Shown here piece by piece: positions 28,233 through 37,366 of a stretch of 64,000 nucleotides of DNA. Made by a program: the position numbers and the translations under genes. Positions within the stretch are counted from its first letter, which is position 1, and each line of letters opens with the position of its first letter. The notes beneath the pieces are model-generated. The model was not told the DNA's origin. It made no database searches and saw nothing but the letters and a program-made list of their open reading frames with translations. Source of the stretch: Woeseiaceae bacterium (GTDB taxonomy: Bacteria; Pseudomonadota; Gammaproteobacteria; Steroidobacterales; Woeseiaceae); contig JAJFKS010000017.1 in assembly GCA_021773115.1 (NCBI GenBank), positions 310,001-374,000 of the forward strand, read 5' to 3'.

Positions 28233-28775
28233 TTAGCCCAAAAGCGGTGCTCTCGACGAGCGCTTGCGGCGGCGACGCATGCGTTTTTGCAATTCACTGC
28301 GGCGCGTGTCCAGCCAGCCCTCACGGCTTGGTCGCGCATTCTGGCCTTGTGCCTGCTTAAGTTTGTCGCGATATGAGCAAAAATCATCGTAAGCCTCAAC
28401 TTCGTGTTTGAGCTCGCGAACGACCAGCTCAATCATGATGGCGTCATCGAGAAAACCGAGGCCGGGGATGCTGTCGGGAATAAGGTCTTCGGGTTCGGCA
28501 AAATAGGCCAGGGCGTTGAGCACCCGCGTGGCTTCCTGGTGCGGCAGACGCCAATCGATGTCGGAAAGCATCGCAATCATTAGTTTGAGTTTGCGCAGCC
28601 GATCAACAATGAACCCAGGGGCAGTCGACTCTTCCGCGCTGACGAGCAATTCTTCAGACGCCGCGACAATATCTTCCGGTTGCATGCGGCACGCAGCCTG
28701 CCGCGCTTCCTGCATGATCAGGCGAAAGTGCTTCAGGTCGTTGTCGTCAAGCTCGAATGAAATCCGCAGAGACAA
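28233..28775 (-). CDS. DUF1232 (YkvA-like) protein
   Basis: 180 residues. The DUF1232 signature is in the middle: LNALAYFAEPEDLIPDSIPGLGFLDDAIMI (about 85-115), where the Pro-Asp-x-Ile-Pro core is diagnostic. The N-terminal half is helical, and the C-terminus is strongly basic (RRSELQKRMRRRRKRSSRA). The family is small and often membrane-associated; its function is unknown. The basic tail could contact membrane or nucleic acid, which is inference only. Confidence 0.78.
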   Translation of the reverse strand: MSLRISFELDDNDLKHFRLIMQEARQAACRMQPEDIVAASEELLVSAEESTAPGFIVDRLRKLKLMIAMLSDIDWRLPHQEATRVLNALAYFAEPEDLIPDSIPGLGFLDDAIMIELVVRELKHEVEAYDDFCSYRDKLKQAQGQNARPSREGWLDTRRSELQKRMRRRRKRSSRAPLLG

Positions 28776-28861
28776 TATGCTGCTCCGTCAGGCTGGCAGA
28801 GCAGATTATCACGAAGGGATATTCACACGAAGGGATTTTCGCAGGAATTGGCTAACTGAAG

Positions 28862-29224
28862 CTACTTCCGAAAGCGATTGTTCCAGTTCTTGGAGCGATC
28901 AAATCCGCCGGTATTGTACGGATCGATCCCAGCTTCCTCGCCTGAATCGATGAGTGAATCATCAAGAATTTTCAAGGTTTCATGCGTGCCGGTGTCTTCG
29001 CGAACATACTTATTGCGAAACAGTACGGACTTACCGGGCCCGGCATCCTCGACCTTTGTCGAACTCGTCGAGGAAGTCGGGATGAATTTTGGTGCTGCGA
29101 GTGGCTGCACCGGCTTTTTCGGGCGCACGCTCGCCGGCGTTCGGGCTTTTTTAAAAGTGACCGGTGGCGCTTCTTCCGCGCCCAAGCCGCGGTTCTTAAG
29201 CCAATTTTTGAATCTGTCCATCAT
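28862..29224 (-). CDS. Hypothetical small basic protein, probably disordered
   Basis: 120 residues; two adjacent ATGs (29224 and 29221). It starts with an amphipathic stretch MMDRFKNWLKNRGLG and continues as a Lys/Pro/Ser-rich linker, then ends with GIDPYNTGGFDRSKNWNNRFRK, which looks like a conserved short motif. No domain is recognised. Base composition and strand match its neighbours, so I accept it as a gene with moderate confidence. Confidence 0.6.
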   Translation of the reverse strand: MMDRFKNWLKNRGLGAEEAPPVTFKKARTPASVRPKKPVQPLAAPKFIPTSSTSSTKVEDAGPGKSVLFRNKYVREDTGTHETLKILDDSLIDSGEEAGIDPYNTGGFDRSKNWNNRFRK

Positions 29225-29384
29225 TGCTGAATTGCCGTTTTTCCCGCTATAGGTCTTTTGACTGTTGATACAGGCAAATGTTACGCATGCCTTACCCGGA
29301 CATTTTACAAAGTGCTGGGCTATTAAACCGGTAAACTTTCAAAAAATGTGATCGGAATCACATTCTTAAGTATCGACCAGTGCT

Positions 29385-29690
29385 CTATGTGGTCTGCCGT
29401 AACCGGCCAATGGCTCGCCAGGCGAGGGCGGTGAGGCGCAGACACTGGCAGCCGAGGTACGGCGCCAGCACAAGGAACCATGCGGCCAGATCTCCGTTGC
29501 GCAATTTGCCGCTCAGCCGGCTGAAGAATTCGCCAAGACTGCCTCCACCGTAGCTGCCGAAAACATTTTGCCCGACCCCGTAAATGAGAACGGGCAGCAA
29601 GACCACTCCCAGGAACAGAAAGCCGGTAAACATCGCGAGTTCTTTGGTGGCGGTTTTTCGAAAGTCTGAGGCTTGATTTGGAGTAGTCAC
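29385..29690 (-). CDS. Hypothetical two-helix membrane protein
   Basis: 101 residues. Transmembrane helices at about 19-41 (MFTGFLFLGVVLLPVLIYGV) and 69-88. Between them is a Gly-rich loop (GSYGGGSLGEFFSRLSG). Its size and place 62 nt after another small membrane protein in the same direction suggest a pair acting in the inner membrane. No family recognised. Confidence 0.6.
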   Translation of the reverse strand: MTTPNQASDFRKTATKELAMFTGFLFLGVVLLPVLIYGVGQNVFGSYGGGSLGEFFSRLSGKLRNGDLAAWFLVLAPYLGCQCLRLTALAWRAIGRLRQTT

Positions 29691-29752
29691 GGCAGATTCG
29701 GCGCATTGATCGAAAGACAGGATCGCTATCCTTGCCTACCACGGTTTGGGCG

Positions 29753-30052
29753 TCAAGATGACTCTGGGTCGTCACCGCTTGGGCCGGGTCGATTGCGTCG
29801 TCGATAAACGATGAAACCGAGGTGCAGGCAGACGGCCGAAAACAGCAGGTAGTGGGGCAGCACCCAAAACCATTCGCTGATATATAGGGTTGCGAGAAAT
29901 GCCGCGATTCCCGCACCAATGTAGAAATACGGGAGGGCGCTATAGACGAGCTTGGGTAACCAGATTTTCTTTGTAACGAGGTTGCCGGTTCCTCGCACAA
30001 TTTGTTGTGTATCAGAAAGCGGTATCGCGTTCCGTGCGGCCGAATCCATCAT
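29753..30052 (-). CDS. Hypothetical two-helix membrane protein
   Basis: 99 residues. After about 30 polar residues there are two hydrophobic helices (about 38-58, YFYIGAGIAAFLATLYI, and 64-84) and a basic, Pro-rich tail ending GDDPESS. Same strand and size class as the gene at 29385. No function can be assigned. Confidence 0.6.
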   Translation of the reverse strand: MMDSAARNAIPLSDTQQIVRGTGNLVTKKIWLPKLVYSALPYFYIGAGIAAFLATLYISEWFWVLPHYLLFSAVCLHLGFIVYRRRNRPGPSGDDPESS

Positions 30053-30142
30053 CTATCAAACTCAAATTCCCTGTAATGGTGAGCAGCGTACTTCAGTGCG
30101 GCGGGAGCGTCCGTGAAGGCTCTCACATTTTGCTACGGCCGG

Positions 30143-31600
30143 TCAGGAATCCCGTTTCTTAAGTTCTTCATATCGAAATCGGGCATTCCCGATTGTGACA
30201 ATATCGCCGTGCGTCAGAATATGCTCGTCGACCTTGTTGCCATTGATGTAAATTCCATTCTTGCTGCCCCAATCGACTACGCGGGTAATGTCGACATCCG
30301 TCTGGATGATAGCGTGACGCCGGCTGACGTAGGCAGCTTCAAGCTGAATATCATTGTCTTTAGTCCGTCCAATGGTCAAGCGATCTTTGAAAAGCGGGAA
30401 TCGCAATACCTGGTCGTCGACCGTACCGATCAGTACGCGCGAAAGTCGTTCAGTGTTGCTTTTTGGCTCCGAGTTTTCGCGGTTGATATTTTGTTCCGGC
30501 ATGCGCTCATCGACATCATGAATGACATTTTCGATTTCACCTATCGAATCAGTTTGCTCAGACTTCTTCGCCAATTCGGCGAGAAGGACGCTTATTGCTT
30601 CGCTTTTTGCGGTGAGTTTTCGATCCAGACTCTTGTTCACTCGCAGCAATCTGGCGTTTTCCTTCTGCAAGCCGTCAAGTTGTTCTGTCGCCTGTTCTTC
30701 CGCGTCGTTGAGGAGCCTTTCGAGGTCGAGATTGAATCCCTGTGCGTCAACAAGATCTGAGGCCAGCCGGCTATTCAGGACCTCTGTTTCGGCCATAGTG
30801 TCCTGCGCCTCACCCAATTCAAATCGAAGACTGCGTATCTCCTCCTCGTGTCGACGCTGCATATCGTCCAGTTGGCCTTGCTGGTCGTGCAGTAGCACGT
30901 CGCTGCGGGTTTTTTCATCAAGCAAATTCAGCGCTTGCTGTTTCGCCGATTCCAGTTCGGCGCTCAGGCTTTCGATCTCTCGTTCATTGGCAGTTCGCGC
31001 TTCAATCAAGTCCTGCAATTGTGTGCGCATGCCGTCGGCATAGGCTCCCGAACGGTCCAGCCGCATCTGCAGTTCCGATGTTGATAATCCCTGTTCGGCA
31101 ATGAAGCCCGATTCCGATCGCCGTATGTGATTCTTGACCTCCGCCAACGCGTGTTCGAGGTCTTCGCATTGATTGGACAGCTTTCGCTGGTCCTCATCGC
31201 GCTGTCGAATTTCCGATTTCAGAGATTTGATGCCGCGATCGCGTTTCTTAATCAGCTTTTCTTTTCGGGCGATGGTCTGTTGTGCGGCTGCGAGTTCGGT
31301 ATTTAGCTGTTCTGTCTGGGCTTCACGCGCATTGATCTCGGCTTCAAGGCCCAGCCATTTGGTATGCAGTTGCTGAATGTCATACTGCAGCTGGTCGTTC
31401 GTTTCCTTGCGCGAGCGCAAATCGGACCTCAGCGCAGAGACGGTAGCGCCCGAAGTTTCGTCCGAATCGTGCTTATCCGTCGCGTCGAACGTGAGGGTAT
31501 CCGCTTCGACGATCTCACGCTGGAAATTGCCCACTTCGAGTTCAACAGTCGGATCATCATCAGCGACTAACTCATTGATATTGTTGTTTTCATTAGCCAT
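30143..31600 (-). CDS. Long coiled-coil protein with C-terminal FHA domain
   Basis: 485 residues. Residues about 50-360 form a near-continuous coiled coil rich in Glu, Gln, Leu and Arg. The C-terminal 100 residues are a forkhead-associated domain with the phosphothreonine-binding pattern GRTKDNDI, SRRHA and NG (IYINGNK). FHA domains read phosphothreonine, so the protein probably docks a phosphorylated partner to a filament or scaffold. The next gene downstream of its start region is the AAA ATPase at 31676 on the same strand with a 75-nt gap, which makes a joint role plausible. The Ser/Thr kinase SrkA in this window is 6 kb away. Confidence 0.85.
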   Translation of the reverse strand: MANENNNINELVADDDPTVELEVGNFQREIVEADTLTFDATDKHDSDETSGATVSALRSDLRSRKETNDQLQYDIQQLHTKWLGLEAEINAREAQTEQLNTELAAAQQTIARKEKLIKKRDRGIKSLKSEIRQRDEDQRKLSNQCEDLEHALAEVKNHIRRSESGFIAEQGLSTSELQMRLDRSGAYADGMRTQLQDLIEARTANEREIESLSAELESAKQQALNLLDEKTRSDVLLHDQQGQLDDMQRRHEEEIRSLRFELGEAQDTMAETEVLNSRLASDLVDAQGFNLDLERLLNDAEEQATEQLDGLQKENARLLRVNKSLDRKLTAKSEAISVLLAELAKKSEQTDSIGEIENVIHDVDERMPEQNINRENSEPKSNTERLSRVLIGTVDDQVLRFPLFKDRLTIGRTKDNDIQLEAAYVSRRHAIIQTDVDITRVVDWGSKNGIYINGNKVDEHILTHGDIVTIGNARFRYEELKKRDS

Positions 31601-31675
31601 GACGTAATCTTAGCATGCAAATTGATCGTGGTTGGCTTTCGCGCGTTGTTTTGTTGCGACTTACGTCAAATTCGA

Positions 31676-33166
31676 CTAATCACAGCTAACCGTGCGACCG
31701 GCAGCCCAGGTCCTCATGTTTTCGATGCGTTCCTGCATGACAACCGACAACGGGCGGGTCTGGGCGACCTCCATTTCAATGTGTGCATCGGCCAGCGGCT
31801 TGTCTTGCGCGTGGGCAGCATAGAGGGCCGAGACCACAGCCTGTTCGATTTCGGCCCCGGAGAAACCGATCATCAATCGCGCCAGTGCCGCGATGTCGAA
31901 ATTGCCCAGTGGCTGCTTGCGTCGCGACAAATGTATCGCAAGAATCGACGCGCGAATATCCTCGCTCGGCAGATCGACAAAAAATATCTCGTCGAATCGG
32001 CCCTTGCGGACCAGTTCGGGTGGCATCGCGCTGATGTCGTTGGCAGTCGCGACAACAAATACGTGGCTTTTTTTCTCCGCCATCCAGGTCAGAAAGGTAC
32101 CCAGCACACGCTGGGTCGTGCCGGTTTCACCGCCGCGCCCGGCGATACCTTTTTCAACTTCATCGATCCACAAGACGCACGGTGCCATGACATCCGCGGT
32201 ATTGAGCGACTCGCGTAGTTTGCGTTCGGTTTCGCCGTGATACTTGTCGTAGATTGCCGCAAAATCAAGACGTAACAGCGCTACTCCGAAAATGGCTGAA
32301 ATAGCTTTGGCAGCAAGGCTCTTGCCGCAGCCCTGAATGCCAAGCAGCAGGATGCCTTTCGGCGCGTCCAGGTGTGCGGCACTTTTGTCGCCCCGGAATG
32401 CCGGCCGCCGATGCGACAGCCAGGCTTTGAGTTTCGCCAAGCCGCCAATATCGCCGAAGGTTGCCGTATCGTACTCGAACTGCAACGCGCCGCCGCGGTT
32501 CAGCAATTCGTATTTGGCCTGCATCACCTGTGGCAGATCGCTTTTGGTAATTGCGCCATCAACATAGATTGCTTTTCGCGCCAGCCGGTTGGTGTCCGCA
32601 TAACTCAAACCCGACAGATTCTGTACTAAAAGCTCGTGTGCTTTGGAATCGACCTGCACCGTCTTCCCCGAATTCTCAGCATTATATTCGTCGATCACTT
32701 TTTGCACGAGGCGTGCCCGCTCACTCTCGTCGGGCAGCGCCATATCGAAACGCGCGCAAAATCCCTCGAGTTCTTGCGGTACGGAAACCTTGTGACTGAT
32801 GAGGACAATTTGACGTTCGACGTCGCGAAATTGGATGCAGATATCCTTTATCAGACGGACGTTTACGGGGTCTTCGAGAAACGGGTGGAAATCGAGCAGC
32901 ACATAAAGGCCCGGTTTGTTGACAGCGCGAATATGTTTGAGCACGGCGGTCGGTTCGGAATTCAGTGTCTGCGGTTCCAGTGAAATATCGAGCCGTTGCA
33001 GACCGTCGGTAATGGTCCAGCGAAAAACCGGAATGTAATTTGTCGATGCGCGCCGAATAGCAATCGATTGCAGCAGCCGCAGCATTCGCGCCTCGTCCCG
33101 CGATTCGATGACGACGATCGGCGTCCTGGAACGCAGTATGAGTTCTAGATCGTGACTTCCATCCAT
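31676..33166 (-). CDS. Ycf46-like AAA ATPase
   Basis: 496 residues. The N-terminal third (about 1-180) is typical of Ycf46-like proteins (RTPIVVIESRDEARMLRLL). The AAA core follows: Walker A GIQGCGKSLAAKAI (about 265-278), Walker B VLWIDEVEKG, sensor 1 VVATANDI and the arginine-finger segment PPELVRKGRFDEIF, then the lid helix domain. AAA proteins remodel protein assemblies with ATP. Cyanobacterial Ycf46 affects photosynthesis regulation, but the proteobacterial homologues have no settled role. It is followed 75 nt later by the FHA protein and preceded by the metalloprotease-like lipoprotein gene 8 nt upstream. Confidence 0.88.
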   Translation of the reverse strand: MDGSHDLELILRSRTPIVVIESRDEARMLRLLQSIAIRRASTNYIPVFRWTITDGLQRLDISLEPQTLNSEPTAVLKHIRAVNKPGLYVLLDFHPFLEDPVNVRLIKDICIQFRDVERQIVLISHKVSVPQELEGFCARFDMALPDESERARLVQKVIDEYNAENSGKTVQVDSKAHELLVQNLSGLSYADTNRLARKAIYVDGAITKSDLPQVMQAKYELLNRGGALQFEYDTATFGDIGGLAKLKAWLSHRRPAFRGDKSAAHLDAPKGILLLGIQGCGKSLAAKAISAIFGVALLRLDFAAIYDKYHGETERKLRESLNTADVMAPCVLWIDEVEKGIAGRGGETGTTQRVLGTFLTWMAEKKSHVFVVATANDISAMPPELVRKGRFDEIFFVDLPSEDIRASILAIHLSRRKQPLGNFDIAALARLMIGFSGAEIEQAVVSALYAAHAQDKPLADAHIEMEVAQTRPLSVVMQERIENMRTWAAGRTVSCD

Positions 33167-33174
33167 AGAGCTAG

Positions 33175-34452
33175 TTAGTCTCCCGCATTCGACGCAAAGC
33201 CTTCACAACCAGGCAGGTGGTCAATATGTAATGTATCGGACGGTCGTTCCAGGAGAGACTCCGCAATTTTCTGCAGATCGGCCAGGTTTACTTTCCCATC
33301 GTGTCCGGATAGTTGCTCAATAACATTGTCCAGATCGAAAGTGCCATTCGAAGACTTCTGGATTTCGATATCCAGTTTTCGAAACATCATTACAGCCAAA
33401 GCGGTCGTCGGGCCGCTCGAGTCGCCGCCGCACAAGCCCTTCGCGTTTTTGGCCCAGTCAGCCTGATCCTCAAGCGCGCGACGGTAGCGACGCGCCGTGA
33501 TGGCGCCTCCACGATGCAATAGTTCGAGGCTGTAGTATTCCGCCAGGCCCTCGGCAATCCAGTCGTAGCCGTTGGCCGCACGAATGCCGAATACAACGTG
33601 CACCGCTTCATGCACGAGTGTGCTGGTGGCGTTTTCACTGATCAGCGGGCGGTCAGCATGGATGTATATCGAGCGCGGTGCTGACAGGCCGCCACGCCAC
33701 ATGGGGTCGCCGGCGCTCACGATGGTCAGGCGAGAAGGGGGGGGCGAGAGAATATTTGTCAATTCCGGCAGCGTCCAGTTCAGCAATGCCAGCATGTCCA
33801 TCCGTCGTACTGTTTCGCCCTGTGGAGCGGCGATGGCGATTTGCACGCCGGCAATCGTTTCGCGGCGAACGCCAAGATCGCCAATTGCGATCCAGCCCGT
33901 GGGTTGTGCAAAACGCCGCGTGGCATTGTTGACCTCGATGCGGCTGTTGATCGAGGAGTATTCGGTGACCGCCGACCAGCCCGGTGGCAGGTTGAAACTC
34001 ATCGTTGTCTTCCCGGTCGCTCCCCGAAGCGTGCGCGTGCTTGCTCTGGGGATAATGTCCGCAGCGCGAAATATGCCCCAGTTTTCGTCCAGCAATGCAT
34101 CAAAGCCACCGGTACCACGCTGATGGTTGGGCTTGACTCGCCAGCTGAGGTGACCGCCACGTTCGTCGGGTTGCCAGCTGATGCTGGATTCATGCTGCTC
34201 CAGCAAGCCTTCTGCAACAAGGTTCGACAGTTGTTTGCGATCGATATCGAAGCGCAGCTCGCGCAATTGCCTGCGAGATTGCTTCACCTGCATTTCAATA
34301 TCGACTGAGCCATCGGCCGGATGCGGCGTAATTGTGTAGTGCACCGCGTAGTCGGACGAGGTGGGATCACTGTCGGTTTCGGACGCCGGTGCGCCGCAGG
34401 ATGCACAGACAATCAGGCAGCTGGCAAAAATCGATCCTGAGAAGCAGTTCAT
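33175..34452 (-). CDS. Putative gluzincin-type metallopeptidase lipoprotein
   Basis: 425 residues. The lipobox-like signal peptide ends IVCASCGAP (Cys about 16 or 19). An N-terminal beta-rich domain (about 40-200) precedes the zinc motif HEAVH near 285, followed about 20 residues later by WIAEGLAEYYSLELL with the third-ligand Glu, the pattern of M1/M61 gluzincins. The C-terminal part is helical. The enzyme probably acts in the periplasm or outer membrane on peptides or a specific protein. A run of eight G at 33736-33743 (plus strand) is a potential slippage site inside the gene. Its stop is 8 nt from the AAA gene start. Confidence 0.72.
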   Translation of the reverse strand: MNCFSGSIFASCLIVCASCGAPASETDSDPTSSDYAVHYTITPHPADGSVDIEMQVKQSRRQLRELRFDIDRKQLSNLVAEGLLEQHESSISWQPDERGGHLSWRVKPNHQRGTGGFDALLDENWGIFRAADIIPRASTRTLRGATGKTTMSFNLPPGWSAVTEYSSINSRIEVNNATRRFAQPTGWIAIGDLGVRRETIAGVQIAIAAPQGETVRRMDMLALLNWTLPELTNILSPPPSRLTIVSAGDPMWRGGLSAPRSIYIHADRPLISENATSTLVHEAVHVVFGIRAANGYDWIAEGLAEYYSLELLHRGGAITARRYRRALEDQADWAKNAKGLCGGDSSGPTTALAVMMFRKLDIEIQKSSNGTFDLDNVIEQLSGHDGKVNLADLQKIAESLLERPSDTLHIDHLPGCEGFASNAGD

Positions 34453-34509
34453 ACAGAATTCAGGCTCTGTCGGGTAAGGTACATAGGTATCGGGTCCAAA
34501 GAGATTGGG

Positions 34510-35022
34510 ATGATAACGCAGCCAGCGCGCAATATACGGAATTTTGCCTTAACAATCACACTGTTGGGCATGCTCTCCGGGTGTGCGTCGGGTCCGTCTC
34601 AGCCAGGCCACAGGCCAGTCAGCGATCGTCCCGTGAGTACGCCGTCGCCCCGGTCAGCATCGATTGGCGAGCGCGCTGCAGCGGTTGCGTTGCATCAAGT
34701 CGGGGTTCCTTACCGCTACGGTGGTTCAAGCACGAAGGGATTCGATTGCAGCGGATTGATTCAATATTCGTATGGAAAGGCAGGGAAGTCCATTCCGCGC
34801 ACGACGGCGCAGCTTTGGGCCGCGACGTCCAGCATAGATCGTGAAGAACTTCGCGAAGGTGATGTGTTGTTTTTCAAAGTCGAGGGCAAGATGTCGCACG
34901 TCGGCTTGTACCTGGGTGGCCAGCGATTCGTGCACGCACCGTCCTCCGGGCGGAGTGTTTCCGTTGAAAGTCTGAATTCGCCATTTTATGCGGCGGCCCT
35001 TATCCGCGCAGGCAGGCTCTGA
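34510..35022 (+). CDS. NlpC/P60 family lipoprotein peptidase
   Basis: 170 residues. A lipoprotein signal peptide (about 1-25) ends LSGCAS. The C40 domain has the catalytic Cys in STKGFDCSGLIQYSYGKAG near 82, His in MSHVGLYLGG and a third polar residue in FVHAPSSG. Enzymes of this family cleave peptide stems of peptidoglycan, commonly between D-glutamate and diaminopimelate. The start codon ATG at 34510 directly precedes the signal peptide. It is divergent from the metallopeptidase-like gene, with 57 bp between. Confidence 0.9.
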   Translation: MITQPARNIRNFALTITLLGMLSGCASGPSQPGHRPVSDRPVSTPSPRSASIGERAAAVALHQVGVPYRYGGSSTKGFDCSGLIQYSYGKAGKSIPRTTAQLWAATSSIDREELREGDVLFFKVEGKMSHVGLYLGGQRFVHAPSSGRSVSVESLNSPFYAAALIRAGRL

Positions 35023-35026
35023 TTCG

Positions 35027-35695
35027 CTAGACTTCTTCGTCGCTGACGATAAACAGCTTCAACTGGTTGGCGAGTCCGTTGCAGGCTTTGGCTTGCGTCC
35101 TTGCGATCAATGGGATCGGCACGACGAGCGCGGGTAAAAATGACGTGCCGTTGAAGTCCGCGGTAACCGTTCCTGCTGCTTCCGAGTCATCGAGATCCCA
35201 GATTGAGGCTTCATAGGCGGCCGCATCCTGCCACCAGGCAAATCCGAAGCAACCGCCGCCACCCGGTCCTGCGGCACAGGAAAGGCTTCCACCCTGGGTC
35301 ACCCGCGACGTGTCACCGTCGAGCCAGACGATATAGCGAACGCCCATTGCATGTACGGCTTTCGGAACACCGGGTCTTTCCATCAGTTGCACAAGCCCCT
35401 TGGTATCCGCGGGTGCAGTACGTGGTTCGAACCACGGGAACAGGTTGTCGATGAATTGTTGATTTGGAATGACTTTGAGGGCGCCCTTGCCGCGGCCCAA
35501 CGCTTTTTCAACACAGCGGATGTAGTCGGCCTCGGTTTCGTTGCCCTGATGGTAGCTCTTGGCCATCACAACGACCGTTTCCCCGGCAAGCAAACCGGTG
35601 GTTTCCTCGCGTGCGTCTTCAACGCGCGAAGTAATACATCCGCTCATTAGCAGGGCAATCGCAACGGTCAGTAATTTATTCGCGAACATCGTCAA
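35027..35695 (-). CDS. Hypothetical lipoprotein
   Basis: 222 residues. The signal peptide ends LLMSGCIT (Cys about 20). The mature part has LLAGETVVVMAKSY and VPNQQFIDNLFPW-like blocks and a Gly-rich segment AAGPGGGGCFGFAWW. I recognise no family, though the ETVVVMAKS and RYIVWLDGDT stretches recall putative stress-response lipoproteins. Its start lies inside the end of the next lipoprotein gene upstream (20-nt overlap), so the two are very likely translated together. Confidence 0.7.
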   Translation of the reverse strand: MTMFANKLLTVAIALLMSGCITSRVEDAREETTGLLAGETVVVMAKSYHQGNETEADYIRCVEKALGRGKGALKVIPNQQFIDNLFPWFEPRTAPADTKGLVQLMERPGVPKAVHAMGVRYIVWLDGDTSRVTQGGSLSCAAGPGGGGCFGFAWWQDAAAYEASIWDLDDSEAAGTVTADFNGTSFLPALVVPIPLIARTQAKACNGLANQLKLFIVSDEEV

Positions 35696-36389
35696 TGCCT
35701 CCGATAGCGAAAATACCCGCAGGGCCCACGGCTCGCTGTATTACCTCAGTGCCCGCGACAGTGGGCGACACAAGATCGCTGACGTCGATCGGGCCGTCGG
35801 CCAGGGCGCTGATTTTGGTTGCTTTGTTCATCTGTAGAAGGATCAGCGCAGCGGCGTCGCGCATGGCAAGGACGGCTGCCCGTTGCAGCGATTTCGTTCC
35901 GCCGAGGCCTTCTTTTTGGCTCTTGCCGTAAGCGCTGACCGTCCAGGTCGAAGCATTATTGCCAACGCTGTCGAAAACCTCCATGCGGTATCGAATCCAG
36001 ACGGCGAACGCGTCGGTCTTGCTCTGATTGGGAACAGAAAACTCGAAGCCCTCGATTTGCGGCTCAACCAGCGCATCAAAAGTGTAGTCGCGCGCATCGT
36101 CGTCGGGCCCTAAGATGATCACGTTTTCGAACATGAAGCCGAACAGCTGTTCGAAAAAGGAGGCATTGGCCCGGCCGAGATTGATGGTCCAGGTTTCTCG
36201 CCCCAGAACATTCTCTTCGTGCACGAAATTGTTGAATTCTTCGGGCATTCGCAGCGCCACATCCATCGGTAGTTTGTCGATATGAGGCCGTGGAATGGTC
36301 GGATCTTCGACGGTGACGTTGGATGCACACCCCGCCGCGAACAGTGAAATCAGGGTGATGCCGGACCTTAGTTTGGTACGTGAAATCAA
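35676..36389 (-). CDS. Hypothetical lipoprotein
   Basis: 237 residues from the TTG at 36389, which gives a proper lipoprotein signal peptide (SRTKLRSGITLISLFAAGC). The longer reading frame to 36587 adds 66 unlikely residues. The mature domain has no named fold: FEQLFGFMFENVIILG, FRVSVPN-like and EVFDSVGNN strands, then KSLQRAAVLAMRDAAALIL, an amphipathic helix, and Gly/Ala-rich C-terminus. It overlaps the following lipoprotein gene by 20 nt, forming a two-lipoprotein unit. Function unknown. Confidence 0.7.
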   Translation of the reverse strand: MISRTKLRSGITLISLFAAGCASNVTVEDPTIPRPHIDKLPMDVALRMPEEFNNFVHEENVLGRETWTINLGRANASFFEQLFGFMFENVIILGPDDDARDYTFDALVEPQIEGFEFSVPNQSKTDAFAVWIRYRMEVFDSVGNNASTWTVSAYGKSQKEGLGGTKSLQRAAVLAMRDAAALILLQMNKATKISALADGPIDVSDLVSPTVAGTEVIQRAVGPAGIFAIGGIDDVRE

Positions 36390-36598
36390 GTGGTCAAAAT
36401 CCAGACAGAGTTTAGAATCGACTGCTATATCAGAGCGTCTCCGCGCCGCATAGTTCCGCAGATATCCCACAATAACAGGCCGTTGCCACTTTAGATCGAC
36501 GATTTGGCAAGTGCAAATGAAAATCGGGTGCAAGATTGGTCGGGATGCGGGTATAAAGGCCCAGACACCGGCAAAGTGCGCGCACACGGTTTTAAATC

Positions 36599-37351
36599 AT
36601 GGCCCGACCGAAAATTCTCGTCTTTCAGCACGTGCCGTACGAGCCGCTGGGAACGCTGGACCCGCTGCTCAAGGCGGCCGGGTTTCGTATTCGATACGTC
36701 AACTTTGGGCGCGAGCCCGAATCTCGGCCGAGCCTGGACGGCTACGAGGCGTTGGTTATTCTCGGTGGACCTATGAACTCGGATCAGATCGATAGCTATC
36801 CCAATCTGCTGACCGAAGTTGAAATCATTCGCGAAGCTGTTCAGAAAAAGAAATCGGTTCTGGGTATTTGTCTTGGCGCCCAGTTGCTGGCCAAGGCGAT
36901 CGGCGGGTCGGTTGCCCGCAACGAGACTCGGGAAATCGGCTGGTACGATGTCGTCCTTACAGAGGATGGCAAAAACGATCCGGTGCTATCGAAATTTTCG
37001 CCTGTGCAGCAGGTCTTTCAATGGCACGAAGACGGCATTCAATTGCCTCCGGATGCGCTGCATCTGGCAAGCTCTGATGCGAGTTCGGTACAGGCATTTC
37101 GCTACGGCGAGCATGCCTACGGTTTTCAGTTTCATCTGGAGGTCGACCGCTCATTGATCGAACGCTGGCTGACGGTACCGGCGAATCAGCCGACCCTGGA
37201 GGATGAAAGAGGGCGGATTGACCCACAAGCGATTCGCGGCCAGACGGTGGAGTCGATCGAATCGCTGCAGGCACTAAGCCGAGATACGTTCTCACGCTGG
37301 GTAGATCAGTTTGAGATCAGCCCTCGACGCCGGCGCTTACCGTCACGCTAG
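36599..37351 (+). CDS. Class I glutamine amidotransferase-like protein
   Basis: 250 residues. A GATase-1 fold with the nucleophile Cys in VLGICLGAQLLAKAIGG (about 92) and the His in FQFHLEVD (about 178). It resembles stand-alone amidotransferase-like proteins annotated as GMP synthase glutamine amidotransferase domain family, which usually lack an attached synthetase. The true acceptor is unknown; glutamine hydrolysis may serve an unidentified partner. The ATG follows a short gap after the lipoprotein pair on the other strand. Confidence 0.82.
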   Translation: MARPKILVFQHVPYEPLGTLDPLLKAAGFRIRYVNFGREPESRPSLDGYEALVILGGPMNSDQIDSYPNLLTEVEIIREAVQKKKSVLGICLGAQLLAKAIGGSVARNETREIGWYDVVLTEDGKNDPVLSKFSPVQQVFQWHEDGIQLPPDALHLASSDASSVQAFRYGEHAYGFQFHLEVDRSLIERWLTVPANQPTLEDERGRIDPQAIRGQTVESIESLQALSRDTFSRWVDQFEISPRRRRLPSR

Positions 37352-37366
37352 AACAGGCCATCACGC

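Noticed and set aside
34332..34844. Plus-strand 170-residue frame overlapping the NlpC/P60 gene
   Set aside because: It is a frame shadow of the NlpC/P60 lipoprotein and the divergent peptidase gene.
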